64,000 bases of DNA from the NCBI GenBank assembly GCA_036346375.1, contig JAYEVE010001288.1:24607-88606 (forward strand), written 5' to 3'. The DNA comes from Guadua angustifolia. Taxonomy: Eukaryota; Streptophyta; Magnoliopsida; Poales; Poaceae. The translations under genes were made by a program, and so were the position numbers. The notes beneath the pieces were generated by a model. That model worked only from the letters and a program-made list of their open reading frames with translations, searched no databases and was not told the origin of the DNA. Shown here piece after piece: positions 20,754 through 31,813 of the stretch. Numbering within the stretch: position 1 is the stretch's first letter; each line of letters opens with the position of its first letter.

Positions 20754-22150
20754 AGGGCTGGGCGGCCACTTCACTTCTTTTGCTTCTTTTTAGTTTAATT
20801 TGTCTTCCTATGCATGCAAACACCTGGACAATATCTTAGTGTAATGGATGTTTTATGTATTTTACCTGTGCGCATGTTTCTCCTGCTTGATTGATTTTGC
20901 TTTCATGGGGCTTGCGAGGCGACCAGGCTTGAATTTGGCGAAAATGCCAAGTAAACTTTCAATTTTAGGGCAACACTTCGGGATCCCTTCTTAGGTCACA
21001 TGCAACCAGCCACAAACACAAGCATAAACCACGCAAGTTATGCAGAACTTAGGTAAAAATGATTTTAAACCAGGCAGTTTACGCGAGACGTAGAACAGCC
21101 TTAGATTTACGGTTTTTACGCGAGATTGCCAATGGTTTAAATTCCTTCGGAACTTAGGTCCCAATGATTTCCTGGAACCATCTTTGCGGCCTTGGTGGCG
21201 AAACAACAAGTTCTGGAAATGCCTTTAGGCTCTTGATACTCAACGGTGACAACCAGCGGTGCTTCAGGGAGCCAACCCGAGGCGTGCGAGCCATGTTCGA
21301 GCACTGTGCCCAACCTGCACTCTGGTCACTTGCCCTCGCCAAACGCTGACACTTAGCACTTTTCCTTTTATCATCAAGGAGCCGTTGGCTTCTAACATCC
21401 ATGACAATCACGCATAGCTTGATTCATCTTAGCGCATACGCATAAGGAAATGGGCAAAAAACGCAGCACGCAGCACTTATCTTGTTCATGTGCCGCCGGG
21501 CGACCAGCCCCCAAGCATCTGGGTGATCAGCCCCCCAAGCATATGGGCGACCAGTCCTGAGCGCCGGGCGACCAGCCTTCCAAGCATATGGGCGACCAGC
21601 CCCCAAGCATATGGGCGACCAGCCCCCAAGCATATGGGCGACCAGTCCTGAGCGCGGGGCGACCAGCAGGGATGCTTCGAGTTTTTCATAAAGTAGGGTT
21701 AAATGATGCAAGTCCCCGCATGAGATAAGCCCCGGTCCGCCTCTTTCGAGCTCTAAGTCCTTGCGATCCTTTTGGAGACCGAACCACGGTGCTGTATGTC
21801 AAAGCAGCAGGCTCCCAAGAGGGGTACTAGGCTAACGATGCTCGCGGTGATGACCAGCGGTGCTTCAGGGAGCCAACCTGAGGCGTGCGAGCCGCATTTG
21901 AGCACCACGCCTATCCGCCTCTGAGTGCGTCCGTCTTTGTCGAATCTGAGCACCGAGTGTCACCACGGATTACCAAGGAATTAGCAAACATATACGGGAC
22001 CAGCGACATTCATGCGAGAGATTGCCACTTAGGGCGCAAAAAGAGCCAACAAAGGGTAAAGAAAAAGCCTTCTAGGCAACAACTTTACTGAGCGCCAGTA
22101 GTCACCGACCAACATGGGGAAAGACTCACCTCGAGGCCAGCCACAGCGAA
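20754..22150. other. Tat spacer between accessory gene and integrase
   Basis: Non-coding. It holds the 3' region of the accessory gene (AT-rich, 20770-20900), a block at 21234-21318 repeated with changes at 21838-21920 (CCAGCGGTGCTTCAGGGAGC), and the minisatellite at 21488-21665 between them. The two genes converge here, so transcription termination for both would be expected within this spacer. Confidence 0.7.
21488..21665. repeat. Minisatellite of about 23-24 bp units in the Tat spacer
   Basis: About seven to eight imperfect units contain GGGCGACCAGCCCCCAAGCAT or the variant ending CAGTCCTGAGCG. The units alternate between the two endings, suggesting a higher-order duplication. Both strands read open (proline/glycine/tryptophan-rich shadows), but I see no gene. 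Confidence 0.9.
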
Positions 22151-23330
22151 CTACTGGATACTTACAATTTTTTCATGGATAGAATTTCCGCAACAACTCA
22201 ATGTTGTAGGAATTTGCCAGTTCTTGACCGTCCTCAGTGGCCAACCTGATCGCCCCGGGCCGAGATACTGAAACCACCTAAAGGGGCCCTCCCATCGGGG
22301 AGACAGTTTGTGCAACCCGGTATGCGTCTGGACTCTGCGCAAGACTAGGTCATAGCGCGATGTTCTCTCGGAGACTGGGTGGCGTGGTACCGCTGAGACT
22401 TTCTTTGAATGCAGGCGCAAGGGCGACCCGATCATGCACTTCCTCCAGGAGGTTGACTTCTTCTCGCTGGAGATCTTCTTGGCCTTCCTCGTTGAACGGC
22501 GAGACGCCTTGCGAGGAACCGGCGGCGATTCGAGAGGAAGAACAGCTTCCGCACCGTACACCAGGAAAAAGGGTGTCTCGCCGGTGGCCCGACTGGGTGT
22601 GGTGCGTATCGACCACAGCACAGCCGGGAGCTCTTCCGTCCTTCTCGCCCCCCGCTTGTGGAGCCGATCAAACGCCCTTGTCTTGAGGTCCTTCAATACC
22701 AACGCGTTGGCACGTTCCGCTTGGCCATTACTTATGGGGTGGGCCACCGAAGCGAAGCATACTTTGGTGCCCATTTCATTGCAGAACTCCAGAAAAGCCG
22801 CGCTGGTAAACTGAGTTCCGTTGTCGGTGATGATGCGGTTGGCGACTCCAAAGCGGGTAAAGATCCCGTGCATGAACTTGATGGCAGCGGTAGCCGTAAT
22901 GGTGTGCACCGCTTCGGCTTCAACCCACTTGGTGAATTTGTCGATGGCGACGAAGAGGTGGGTGAAGCCCCTGTATGCTCATCGAGAACGGGCCGGATAT
23001 CGACCCAGACCGCGAGCGGCCAAGAAGGCGGGATGGTTCTTGAGCTTAGGTTGGTTGGTGGATTTGCTGGCGAAGGCCCGACAAGCCGCATTTCCTCACC
23101 GGCTTCGCAAGCATCACGGAGGCGATGGGCGATAAAATCCTTGGCAAAGCGCTTTGCCAACTAGCGTTCGTCCGGGACATATGGCTCCGCACGCCTCCAT
23201 GGATATCGAGAGAAAATTGCTCCCTCTTCGAGTGATGCATTTGGTAGAACTCCGTTTCTCTCGGGTATAGGTCCCCACCTACGAGTATAACACTTGGCCT
23301 TGCGTGCAATCTTCTCAGCTGAGGCATCAT
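22151..23330 (-). pseudogene. Tat integrase
   Basis: On the minus strand, diverged zinc-binding sequence (CGLSGLRQQIHQP) and the core start are broken by frameshifts at 22910-23330. An open stretch follows at 22909-22151 with FTRFGVANRIITDNGTQF (second catalytic Asp) and ISNGQAERAN (catalytic Glu), then LPAVLWSIRTTP and FLVYGAEAVLP. The C-terminal part is frameshifted after about 22430. Integrase would insert element cDNA into host DNA; this copy is broken. Confidence 0.85.
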
Positions 23331-23632
23331 CGTCGGGGATTACTTGGTCGCGCAGGAAGGCTAGAATCGGATCCATTCACTGACCTTCCTGGCCAAGCGT
23401 GGCGAACACTCGGTGCTCGCCCGGGTACTCTGCTGGGCCGAGCATTTTCCCTAGTGCCACATCAGTGGCACCGCCGTCTTCCCTCCCAGACCTGGGGGTT
23501 GGGGCGGATGTGCTGCCTTCCCTCCCTGAATTGGAGGCCATGGCGTGATGTCGCCCTCCCCTCTGGCCGGAGGCCACGGCGACCATCTTTGTCGTCCCCC
23601 TTTGAGCAGAAATTGCGGCAGCGACACCATCA

Positions 23633-24074
23633 TCACTTTGGTGGGGCTGCGATGGACGGTCGCGATAGTCTTTCTTCAAAGACTCCGACCGGAATGGAAG
23701 CTTTTGAGGACGCAAACTGCAAAAGCCCGTCCGCAAGGTGGTTATCGTGTCGAGGGATATGAACATACCCCAATCCTTCAAATTGGCGCTCCATTTTTCG
23801 GACCTCCGCCAGGTACGCCGCCATGGTGGGGTCGGAACACTGGAACTCCTTCCGCGCCTGGTTGATGAATAGCAGCGAGTCACCCTTGACTTGGAGCAGC
23901 GGATACCAGTGGCAAAGCAATCTGAAGCCACCTTAACAAGCCTTCATACTCAGCTATGTTGTTTGTGGCCTTGAAGTTGAGGGTGACCACATACTGGAGG
24001 ATGTCACCGGTCGGAGAGACCAGGACAACCCCAGCCCCCGCGCCCTCCAGCCTGAACGAGCCATCAAAAAACAA
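23633..24074 (-). pseudogene. Tat second RNase H (archaeal-like type)
   Basis: The start has FFDGS and GAGAGVVLVSPTGD, then TNNIAEYEGLL. After a frameshift near 23920 come KGDSLLFINQ and IPRHDNHLADGL. The acidic residues expected for catalysis (Asp in DGS, Glu in AEYE, Asp in GDSLL, Asp in LADGL) are all visible, but in two frames. This second RNase H downstream of the ordinary one is characteristic of the Tat lineage. Confidence 0.82.
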
Positions 24075-24075
24075 G

Positions 24076-24500
24076 GTCTAGGGAGAAGGCGCGGGCGCTG
24101 CTTCAGCTTCAGGAGTGGCGGGAGTCCACTCGGTGACGAACTCCGCCAACTTTTGATTTTTGATGGCAGTGCGGGGTACAAACTTGATGTTGAACTCCCC
24201 CAGCTCCACTGACCATTTAGCAATTCGGCCTTCTGCTTCACGGTTGTGGAGAATTTCTCGCAGAGGATAGGCCGTGACCACGGTGATTTCTCGTCCTTGA
24301 AAGTAATGCCATATGACTTCTGGGCGCCACCAAGACCGCATACATCATTTTTGAGCTTGCTGGTGGGAGTCTCCGCTTCATGCGGCACCTTGCGATGTAG
24401 TAGACCGACCACGGACACCTTCCCTCTCGCAACTTGACCTGGCGCTCACCACCTCGGGGAGTGGCGGCAATGTCTGAGAACAACGGCTGCATCTGTATTT
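24076..24500 (-). pseudogene. Tat first (gypsy-type) RNase H
   Basis: Wording such as MMYAVLVAPR, YFQGREITVVTAYPLREIL, EGRIAKWSVELGEFNIKFVPRTAIK and AEFVTEWTPA is that of the degenerate RNase H following RT in Tat pol. It is spread over three frames. Confidence 0.78.
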
Positions 24501-24539
24501 GGGGAGACCCGACAGGGGAGGGTGAGTATTGCTTCAAAT

Positions 24540-26160
24540 CTTCAAGCATATACAGGCTTCTTGATCCACTCGAAGTGGTTAGTCTTCTTCAACGGCTTGA
24601 ACAAGGGCAAGCTTCTTTCTCCCAATAGGGCAATGATCGCCCGGGGAGGCGAGGCGGCCGGCGGACAACGAACTTGTGTTGGCGCCAAAAAGCGTGAAGA
24701 GGTTTCGGATGCAACACAGGGACCGAACACCAGAGTTCAAGTGTGCTGTGGCGTGCAATCGATTTGACCCTGCAATCGATAAGGAAATAGTTGTAAAATT
24801 CAATCAAGCCGATCCTCGGGACGAATCGGCTAAGAATCCGAATCGACCGAAGCCGATTAGAAGGGTAAATAGACTAGTCGATTAAGACTAAATCCGAGGT
24901 AAAAAGCGGATCGATTACGAAAAGCGATCGCAACAATACGAGAATAAATCAAACTGAAAAAAGCCAATAGCGATCAAACAATCGGCGTCGCAACTTTATT
25001 TGATCGATGTCGACTTACGGAGGAAAGATTACAATGCTAAAAGACTAAGAACTACGGAAAGTAAAAAGCGGAAGATGTGTTGATTGTTGTTATTCTTCAG
25101 CGACCTTGATGCGCCTTATATACTCGCCTAGCCGATCCGAGTCTGATCCAACACGACAACGTAATCCAAGAATAAACCGTAGTTTCCTACGGTCTCTAAT
25201 TTCCAATTGTTATCTGTACGTTATGTGTTTATCCGAACTCCTGCAGATATTTTCGTATCTTATCCAAACTCATACTTTTCTGCCAATTCCTTCTAGGAAT
25301 TTCAAAAACTAGTGCAAACAACTTGCTTGAGTTGCACTGGCGGCTTCATGTGCTCGATGGCCGCTATCTTGTCGAGATTAACCCGATGCCCGGTTGGACA
25401 CGAAACCAGCTGACTTCTGGGAGGGCACAGAACACACATTTTTGGGTTGAGCTTGAGGCAATTCTTCCGGAGATTAGCAAAGGTTTCCTCCAAGTCTTGG
25501 ATTAATTCATCGCTCTTTTTAATCTTCACAACCAAGTCATCAACATAAACCTCAAGATTTCGCCCTATCTGCGGGCGGAAGGTAATATGCATGTACGTTG
25601 GTAAGTGGAACCGGCATTCTTTAAACCAAAAGCCATTCTAACATAACAATATACACCGTGGGAAATTACAGCGATCTTCTCTTCATCTTCTCTTGCCATG
25701 CTAATCGATGGTACCCAGTGCGCATCCGAGAAAACCTGACAACTCACACCCGACCATGGAGTCAACAATGAGGTTGACTCGCGGTGAGAGATAAAGGATC
25801 CTTTGGGCAGGCTTTGTTGAGGTCGGTGAAGTCGACACACATGCGCCATCTCCCGTTGGACTTCTTGACAAGCACAGGGTTGGCTAGCCACTCAGGATAA
25901 GAGACTTCCCTGATTATCCCTGCACTCAACATCTTCTCCACCTCCTCCCGAATGGCGTCTTGCCGCTCAGGTGCCTGCCTCCGGACCTTCTGCCGGATCG
26001 GGCGCACCTCGGGGAGCGTTCCCAATCGGTGCTCGATCACCTCCCTGGTGACCCCAGTCATGTCGGACGGTTGCCAGGCAAACACGTCGGAATTAGACTG
26101 GAGGAAGGTGGCAAGCGCGTCTTCTATTTGACCTGAGGTTGGCGCCAATGTTGGCCAGTC
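24540..26160 (-). pseudogene. Tat reverse transcriptase, interrupted by a solo LTR
   Basis: The N-terminal part at 26148-25770 shows FAWQPSDMTGV, RQKVRRQAPERQDAIREE, YPEWLANPVLVKK, GRWRMCVDFTDLNKACPKD. After frameshifts the central part shows YCYVRMAFGLKNAGSTYQR (25670-25610), and 25592-25321 has the catalytic YVDDLVVK and LRKNCLKLNPKMCV. The thumb continues across the solo LTR at 24676-24540 with HFEWIKK. All core motifs are recognisable, but in several frames. Confidence 0.88.
24677..25320. mobile_element. Solo LTR, 644 bp, inserted in Tat RT; target duplication ACTTG
   Basis: The ends are TGTTGGCGCCAAAAAGC and CTAGTGCAAACA, with perfect 5-bp duplications ACTTG at 24672-24676 and 25321-25325. 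The surrounding RT reading (KPPVQLKQV on one side, AGRLAS...HFEWIKK on the other) resumes across it. The interior has several GCCGAT/ATCGGC words and a TATA-like CTTATATACTCG at 25115. No internal region is left. The family is not identified. Confidence 0.9.
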
Positions 26161-26419
26161 TTCGGGGCTCGCCCTCGCTCAGGCGACCACCTTAACCTCA
26201 CCGGTGAGCGGGTGAAGCGGAATCCGAGGCTGAGGGCTCAGGGGCGTGGCGTCAAGACTGCCCGGCAGTGGCGCCGACCAGATCCCACGCTTGCTTGTGG
26301 CGCAGCGAGACCTCGGACCTATCCACCTGGATCGCTATGGGGCCGCGTGGCGCTGGGATCTTTACCATCATGTAGGCATAGTGGGTCGGCGCCATGAACT
26401 TGACCAGCTGGTTGGTCGG

Positions 26420-27104
26420 CGAGGCATGTAGGGGAGGTCAAAATCCACGACCTCAAAGTCCACCATCTCGGTGCGGTAGTTGTTTTCATCCCCAAAGGTG
26501 ACTAGGAGGCACACTGTCCCGAGGAACAAACCGACCTCGAGGCTACCTGAAAGCCGCGGTAGGCGCGAGATCTGTAGTGGGATCTAGAGTGCAGAATGCC
26601 GTGGAGCGGGGAGGTTGATAGAACTCCCAGTCCACTAGCATCATCTGCGCCCGTACATTCCGGATCGTGGCGACACCACGATCGGAGATGCCTAGGCGGT
26701 GGTGCTCTCAAGGTGATCGGCTTTGAAAGTGATCGTTTCCTCGACCATTTCAAACATCCAGGCCCCCGAAGCTTGGCGCGTGGCGCATACTTCCCTCTTG
26801 ACCGTTTGTACGCCAGCGGCGTTGGAGAAAAGGTGGGCGAGCCCCTTGTGAATATGCATACGGTGTGATCCACTCTTTGAAAACTGCGGGGCCGGTCCTC
26901 ATCTTTATCATCGTCGGGGCGGCACTCCTTGAGCCGCTGTTCCACCATCTTGTTCACGACTCGACAACTGTCTAAGTCATGAGTGTTGGTCCGATGGATC
27001 GGACAGTAGGGCTCGCCCTCCTTTTGCTCGCGGCGGTCATTTTTACGACCGCGGCGATCATCACGCCGGTGACGGCGATTCTTCATGGCCAGCGAGGTCA
27101 TCAC
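26420..27104 (-). pseudogene. Tat gag C-terminus and protease remnant
   Basis: The zinc-binding-like CPIHRTNTHDLDSC stretch near 27015-26970 (Cys-x2-His...His-x4-Cys) follows a basic region (RRHRRDDRRGRK). The downstream SPLHGILHSRSHYRSRAYRGFQ and the VTFGDENNYRTEMVDFEV wording on the minus strand near 26520-26450 are protease-region sequence of Tat elements. The protease active-site DTG/DGGSS motif is not intact. Confidence 0.65.
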
Positions 27105-27231
27105 TTCGCGTTCGTTGCCAAGACTGCTGGTCTCTCTGCCTTCTAGCCTGCGCCTTCTTGCTTATCTTGGTGGAACCCCTCGAGGTTCGGCCGCAAATCT
27201 TCTTAGCCACCCTTGGGGCAGATCTTGCCCC

Positions 27232-28403
27232 TTACCTCCGCGCCACGCACACTTGTGTGCGAGGGAGAAAAGCTTCGGAGGTGGTCGCGATGGTATGGGT
27301 GGCCATCTTCTCCTTCATCTTCGCGATCGCGTCGCCTCTTGGAGCGATGCGATCGGCCGCTCCGAAATGTGGGGATTGTGTTGCGGCGTTGCAAAACCGC
27401 CGGATGAAGTCATGCAACAACTCCCCTTCTCTGCTCGAGGCGTGAAAATCGTCCTCCACGCTGGGCTGCGAAAGGCCTTGAAAGTTAGCGGCGAAGAGCG
27501 CACAACTCCTCACGAGTGCAGGCCCTCGAGGTTCAGCAACAAAGTAGGGCGAGCCGTTAAGACCGTTGGAAGGTAGTTGGCCATGATCTTTTCGAGATCC
27601 GCCCATTGCCGCACCCACCGTTGTATAAATCTGCGAGAACTCCTCACGGGTTGGTGGTGCCATCATATTTTTCTATGGGAATGGGCGGAACTGTCGAACC
27701 ACGCCACTGGCCATATTGTCGAAGAAACGCGACACTCGACACCATAGAAACCCGGCCGCCGCCGGAGGCGATCTGAGGACCGCCCGGGGCGCGAGCTTTG
27801 CTCCCGATAGAATCGGAAGAGTGAATCTCCTTGGCGAGTGAGAGCCATGGGAAGGGCTCTCACCGTCAGCTATCCGCTTCATGAGTGCGCTCTGGGCGAG
27901 TGGCGGCAGCTGACGGCGCGGAGGTTATCACCGCGCCGTTGCGGCTTTCGTCGAATCGTGACCGGAGGTCCCACGGTACCTCATGAGCAGGACGATGCTT
28001 GCGCAGCGTCCTTCGCCGGCTCGGCCCGCTGGCGAACCATTTTCGTTGGGGTGGCTGAAGCGCTGAGTCGCCAACCACGCGCCCAGCGGCGGTGTGCAAG
28101 CCAGGACCCACGTCGGAGGCCCTACGAGATTAGGCCGTGTCCACGGGTTGGCGATGTCCGCGGCCACGGAGTGGCGGGGTGTCTCTGCGAGTTCCACCGG
28201 TGGTCAGAAGAGGCGAACAGCGTCGATTTTTGGCGGGAGTGGCGCCTCCATGGCCGGCCGTCGCCTGCAGGGGTGGTCGCCGCTTCCGGGGACAACGCCA
28301 CCACCTGCTAGAAGCGGGGTGAGGCGATACCGGCCGTGAGGCTGGCTGGGATTCGCTTTGGCGATGCTCGCCTCCGTCGCTCACGATCTTGAGAATTCAC
28401 CAT
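27232..28403 (-). pseudogene. Tat gag
   Basis: A probable start lies at 28403 (MVNSQDRERR), about 100 bp inside the 5' LTR. The capsid-like part at 27666-27232 includes SCALFAANFQGL, VEDDFHA, LLHDFIRRFCNA and KMKEKMATHTIATTSE, which is the retrotransposon gag domain of Tat elements. The intervening 27700-28330 is GC-rich with multiple frameshifts. Confidence 0.72.
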
Positions 28404-28480
28404 CTCCGGGATCTGGCGGGCTTATACGAACAAAGAACACCAAAAGTCCGCAGGGGAGTTAGCCGGGAAAACCAATCACT

Positions 28481-28500
28481 AGCACCCTACTGGCGCCCAC
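28481..28500 (-). other. Candidate primer-binding site of the Tat element
   Basis: Directly inside the 5' LTR edge at 28501, the minus strand reads GTGGGCGCCAGTAGGGTGC. GGCGCCA-type words at this place are usual for Tat primer sites, but I cannot assign the matching tRNA by eye. Confidence 0.45.
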
Positions 28501-29545
28501 AGCCGGTGTATTCACGACAAGCAAGAGTCTATAGGCCGGGTTTGGTTCGATAGAGGCGTCTTGGCGGTAGCAAACCTAACGAGGAAACCTAGAGACTACC
28601 ATCTGAAGGACTTGAACCTAGGAGCCAGCGACACCAAGATTTACCTAGGTTGGGCCCTCTGCCAAAGGTAATGACCTTAAATCTGCTAGATTTCTTATTG
28701 AGTGTTTGAAGCAAGTATAGAGCTCACGGGGTTACAAGTTACGCCTTAAGCTCTATTGCTTGAACTCTTGGTTCTCAGTCCCCCTCCTCGTGCAGGAGCC
28801 CTTATATAGGCAGGGCTAACGGAGTAGGTAAAGGGGTCATCATCTTGATCTTCATACATTTATTACTCCTTCTGTCTTGTCCAGTTCCTCGGCCTCATTA
28901 AATCTTGGCATGTAAGCCCTTGGATTCGCTGGGATGGGACCCTCTGCGGTAGGTGATGATAGCGTCGAGAGGAATGGGCTTGCGGCGGGATTCCTTGTAA
29001 TCAGCGGATCGACACATCGGATCCGCCTCGCTATCGTCTGATAGGGCAATGAGGCTTCGTAAACCCAGCCACCGCCTTTGCCTTGCGGCGGGCGAGTAGG
29101 ACATCCTCGCCCGCTGCTTTCGCCCGACATACGTGGGCCGGCGCTGGCCGGCGAAGCCTTCGCCGCCCGCCCGCCACGCCGCGTGGGTTGGACGGCAAGC
29201 GGCGGGCGTCTCGCCGCTGCTCGCTGACGCCACGTGGGCCGGCGCTGGCGGCGAGCGTCTTCGCCGCGCTAGCCCGGCCGCGCGTGGGCTGGCGGCCGGC
29301 GGCGAGCGTCCTCGCCCTTTCGCCCGACATACGTAAGCGGCGCTGGCCGGGCAGGCGTGCTTGCCCGCGCCGGTAAGCCTCGTGTGGGTTGGTAGCCGGA
29401 GGCGGCGAGCGTCTCGCCCTGCTCGCCGAATGCCGTGGGCCGGCGCTGGCGTGGCGTCTTCTTCGCACGCCCGGCCGAGCCGCCACATAGGGCCACGCTT
29501 TTTGTTTTGTGCGGCGGAGAGGTACTCTGGCGTAAAATGCCGACA
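28501..29545 (-). repeat. 5' LTR of the Tat element
   Basis: The LTR runs from the block GTGTATTCACGACAAGC to ...AATGCCGACA next to the target duplication ACACC. It shares ordered blocks with the left LTR (CTAGATTTCTTATTGAGTG at 28687, CCTTATATAGGC at 28799). The two LTRs differ by many small indels, much more than a recent insertion would. A TATA-like TATATAAG lies on the minus strand near 28801-28808. Confidence 0.87.
29090..29490. repeat. GC-rich tandem repeats of about 100 bp in the Tat LTR
   Basis: GGGCCGGCGCTGGC-like words recur near 29128, 29237, 29337 and 29434. They are separated by GGCGGCGAGCGTCTCGCC-like halves. About 3.5 imperfect copies are present, with fewer, diverged copies in the left LTR (18130-18330). 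Long open frames on both strands here are products of composition. Confidence 0.75.
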
Positions 29546-29775
29546 ACACCTATCCTATAGACTTATTGAGTACCTAAACCGTAAATACTGCGAGTCTAAA
29601 GTCTTTCACCATACACTCTTATCGAGGGTCGGATAATCACCGGTACCTAAACTTATGGATAAAATTGCCATCCTTACTGTCGCTAATTGAAATATCAACA
29701 TAGGTGTATTTTTGTAATTTTTTTCGGTATGTTATTTGTATAAAATTATTGTAAAAATATATTGTTATAAAATAC

Positions 29776-30697
29776 TGCGATTGAGAGCACTATGGTTAAT
29801 CAACTCTCGGCCTACTTTGAGCTCAACTCTCCGGGAAGTCCAATCTTTTTCTTGCAACACCACTACACCAGTATCTTTTTAGTGTGCTTTTGGATGCTGT
29901 ACAAGAGACTTGGCAGGGGCTTTAGCCAAGTAAACGGATTAAAGACGGGGGTGCGCTCGGTGTCTTGGAATGCTAATGACCGTAGGCGTTTTGTCCTTTT
30001 CGTATCCCGACGAGTGGTCCTCTTCACGAAGGCGAGGTGAGTAGTGATCGAAGTACCGGATCAGATGTTAACAGACCACCCACTCGGTACACGGGTTAGG
30101 GCTGCATGTGCGCCTGTCGGCTTTAGGGGCAGTACGGTGGGTGAGCACAGTGATCATGTTTGCTTCCTGCAACTATAGTCCTCGTAGAAATAACGAAATA
30201 ACTTTATTTTTTAAAGTTTATTTATCGTTTTTGGGATGATACGTGCTACTGTATCGTAAAAAAATTAGAAATAATGAATGGTAGGGATAGGTAAAGAAAA
30301 AAGAATAGTTGAAAGTTATTTTAAATATATAGAATGGTGTATATATTTAAAATAAAATTTAAAAGCTAGAATACTATATATTAAAAAACAAAGAGAGCTT
30401 CATCAACTATAACCCAGTCAAGGGGCAGTACACATGCGCACGACGTGGGATATTCGTGGCCACGCAATTCTTATTTTTTTAGTACTACTTGTATAACTGT
30501 CCTTGCAAGAAATGATTAGCTAGTCTTAATTAATTTGCAGGGGACGGGGCAAATCCAAACTATATATAGCACTAATGTGAGTCTGGCTACCTGTGGGGAG
30601 GGTCCCCGCGCTGCTGTCGAGCTGGCCATAACTTTGCTCAGGCAAGGTGCACTGAACTGTACTACAACAACTTTGGCGAGGTATAATTCACCTAAAC
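29776..30697. other. Intergenic, unassigned
   Basis: Contains no supported gene. 29960-30160 has wording somewhat like the Tekay-type LTR at 1320-1350 (GCTAATGACCGTAGGCG), possibly a further LTR scrap. 30200-30400 is AT-rich. The LTR-like unit beginning near 30540 has no clear left end. Confidence 0.35.
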
Positions 30698-30905
30698 AAG
30701 TTTCAAGGACCAATCTTGGTGAGGCATGACAGATCAAATGAAGTTTGAGAACCAACCTTAGTGAAGCGTGGTATATGATGGGATCCATCTCGAACGAGGT
30801 CTAAGGACCAAACTCATTGGAGCATGGTACATCAAGGGATTCACTCTAGATGAGGTTTGGGGATTAAGCCGAGACAAGGTACAAGGATCCATCCTAGATG
30901 AGATG
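30698..30905. repeat. Four imperfect 43-56 bp tandem units in the LTR fragment
   Basis: Units begin at 30698, 30741, 30797 and 30853 with AAGTTTCAAGGACC, AAGTTTGAGAACC, AGGTCTAAGGACC and AGGTTTGGGGATT. They share CATGGTACAT/GCGTGGTATAT and GGATCCATC words. Upstream-of-TATA repeats like these are common in LTR enhancer regions; a regulatory role is inference. Confidence 0.7.
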
Positions 30906-31549
30906 CGAGGTAGCTATTCATCGAGATCCCATTGACACCCATGTAAAAGGAAGACCAACGACGTCACGAATCTCAGACATGGCGGGACTTGTTTGACACA
31001 ACGGAGGAATGTGCGCCTCGATGCGAGCTAAGGTTTCATGGCAAAATTGTAACTTCGGGCACCCTCCTTTCCCCTCTATAAATAGGATCCCTTGGATATG
31101 GAGAGGAGGCTACTTGTAACACTCTCTTAGTATTCTAAATAGCTAGCTATAGCATTTTTGGACACTAAATACAAAGCTACGAGTCAATATTCCCTTATAT
31201 TAGTTACAAGCGCTATAACTAGCAATAACTCTGTTATATGTTGTTGCTTGTAGCTAGTAATAGTTTTGCTATACTACATAGGTACACACAAAATAAAACA
31301 TCGAGTCTATTTTGAAATCCAACATTACTAGAAGGTCCAAATGCATTTCTTATAAGCTTGTACTATGAGAAAACTTAGTAAAAGACTTCATCTCACCCTT
31401 TTCCAATAATGCAGTATTCATATTTCTTAATGATTAAGTATTTGTTGTTAATAACATTATGATATAGTTATTACTTATGGTCTTTGACATATATTAGCAT
31501 ATTTGTTGATTCAGATTTAATTCATATTCTTATTATAAAAATATTAATA

Positions 31550-31813
31550 CTCCTAGCATCATAAATAGTTGTCGTTTTTGAACATTAACGCAGCCTTCAA
31601 AACACAACCTTTACCACTAATTTCTATTATAATATATTTATAAAACCTAATAAAATTATAATATTATAAAATACTTTTCAATACAAATCTTCAAATATGA
31701 TTGTTATATATATATATATCAATTTAAGCATTTAAAAAGAAATTTATAGTCAGAGTTTTAAAAGTTTGACTACACCTATGTCCAAAATGATAACTATTTG
31801 TGACCGAATGGAG
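31550..31813. mobile_element. Stowaway MITE, 264 bp
   Basis: The left end CTCCTAGCATCATAAATAGT and the right end, read on the minus strand, CTCCATTCGGTCACAAATAG are inverted repeats. TA target duplications sit at 31548-31549 and 31814-31815. The AT-rich interior has no coding capacity. Confidence 0.75.

Larger units (their letters stand above)
17517..29545 (-). mobile_element. Tat-lineage Ty3/gypsy retrotransposon, 12.03 kb
   Basis: The element is bounded by TGTCGGCGTATTC at 17517 and ...AATGCCGACA at 29545, with perfect target duplications ACACC (17512-17516 and 29546-29550). Two related LTRs lie at 17517-about 18370 and 28501-29545. Gag-pol reads on the minus strand (28403 to 22151): gag, protease, RT, a first RNase H, a second Tat-type RNase H, integrase. 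A separate gene lies on the plus strand between integrase and the left LTR. The dual RNase H and the counter-oriented extra gene are recognised hallmarks of Tat elements such as the RIRE2 and Grande groups. Many frameshifts make it inactive. A solo LTR interrupts RT. Confidence 0.93.
16468..29676. mobile_element. hAT-type non-autonomous element split by the Tat retrotransposon
   Basis: The left end TAGGGATGACAATTGGG and the right end AAAATTGCCATCCTTA are inverted repeats of the hAT class. Flanking 8-bp sequences CTGTCACT (16460-16467) and CTGTCGCT (29677-29684) differ by one base. Its own sequence is 16468-17516 plus 29551-29676, about 1.17 kb. The interior is rich in GGTACC/GGGTACCC words near the ends and has a GC-rich middle (16640-17420) without a recognisable protein. 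No transposase is visible. Confidence 0.8.
16164..29775. mobile_element. Outermost TIR element of the nest (about 395 bp of its own)
   Basis: About 95 bp at 16164-16260 is similar to the reverse complement of 29677-29775. Shared words include AATAATTTTATA, AAAATAA and a final TAGCGACAG next to the interior. The interior left part repeats CTGTCGC/GCGACAG words. The hAT element at 16468-29676 is inserted in it. Termini and target duplication are not resolved, so the superfamily (Mutator-like or other) is open. Confidence 0.5.

Noticed and set aside
28852..29549. Several overlapping open frames on both strands rich in Arg, Ala and Gly
   Set aside because: They lie in GC-rich tandem repeats of the Tat LTR; composition alone keeps frames open.
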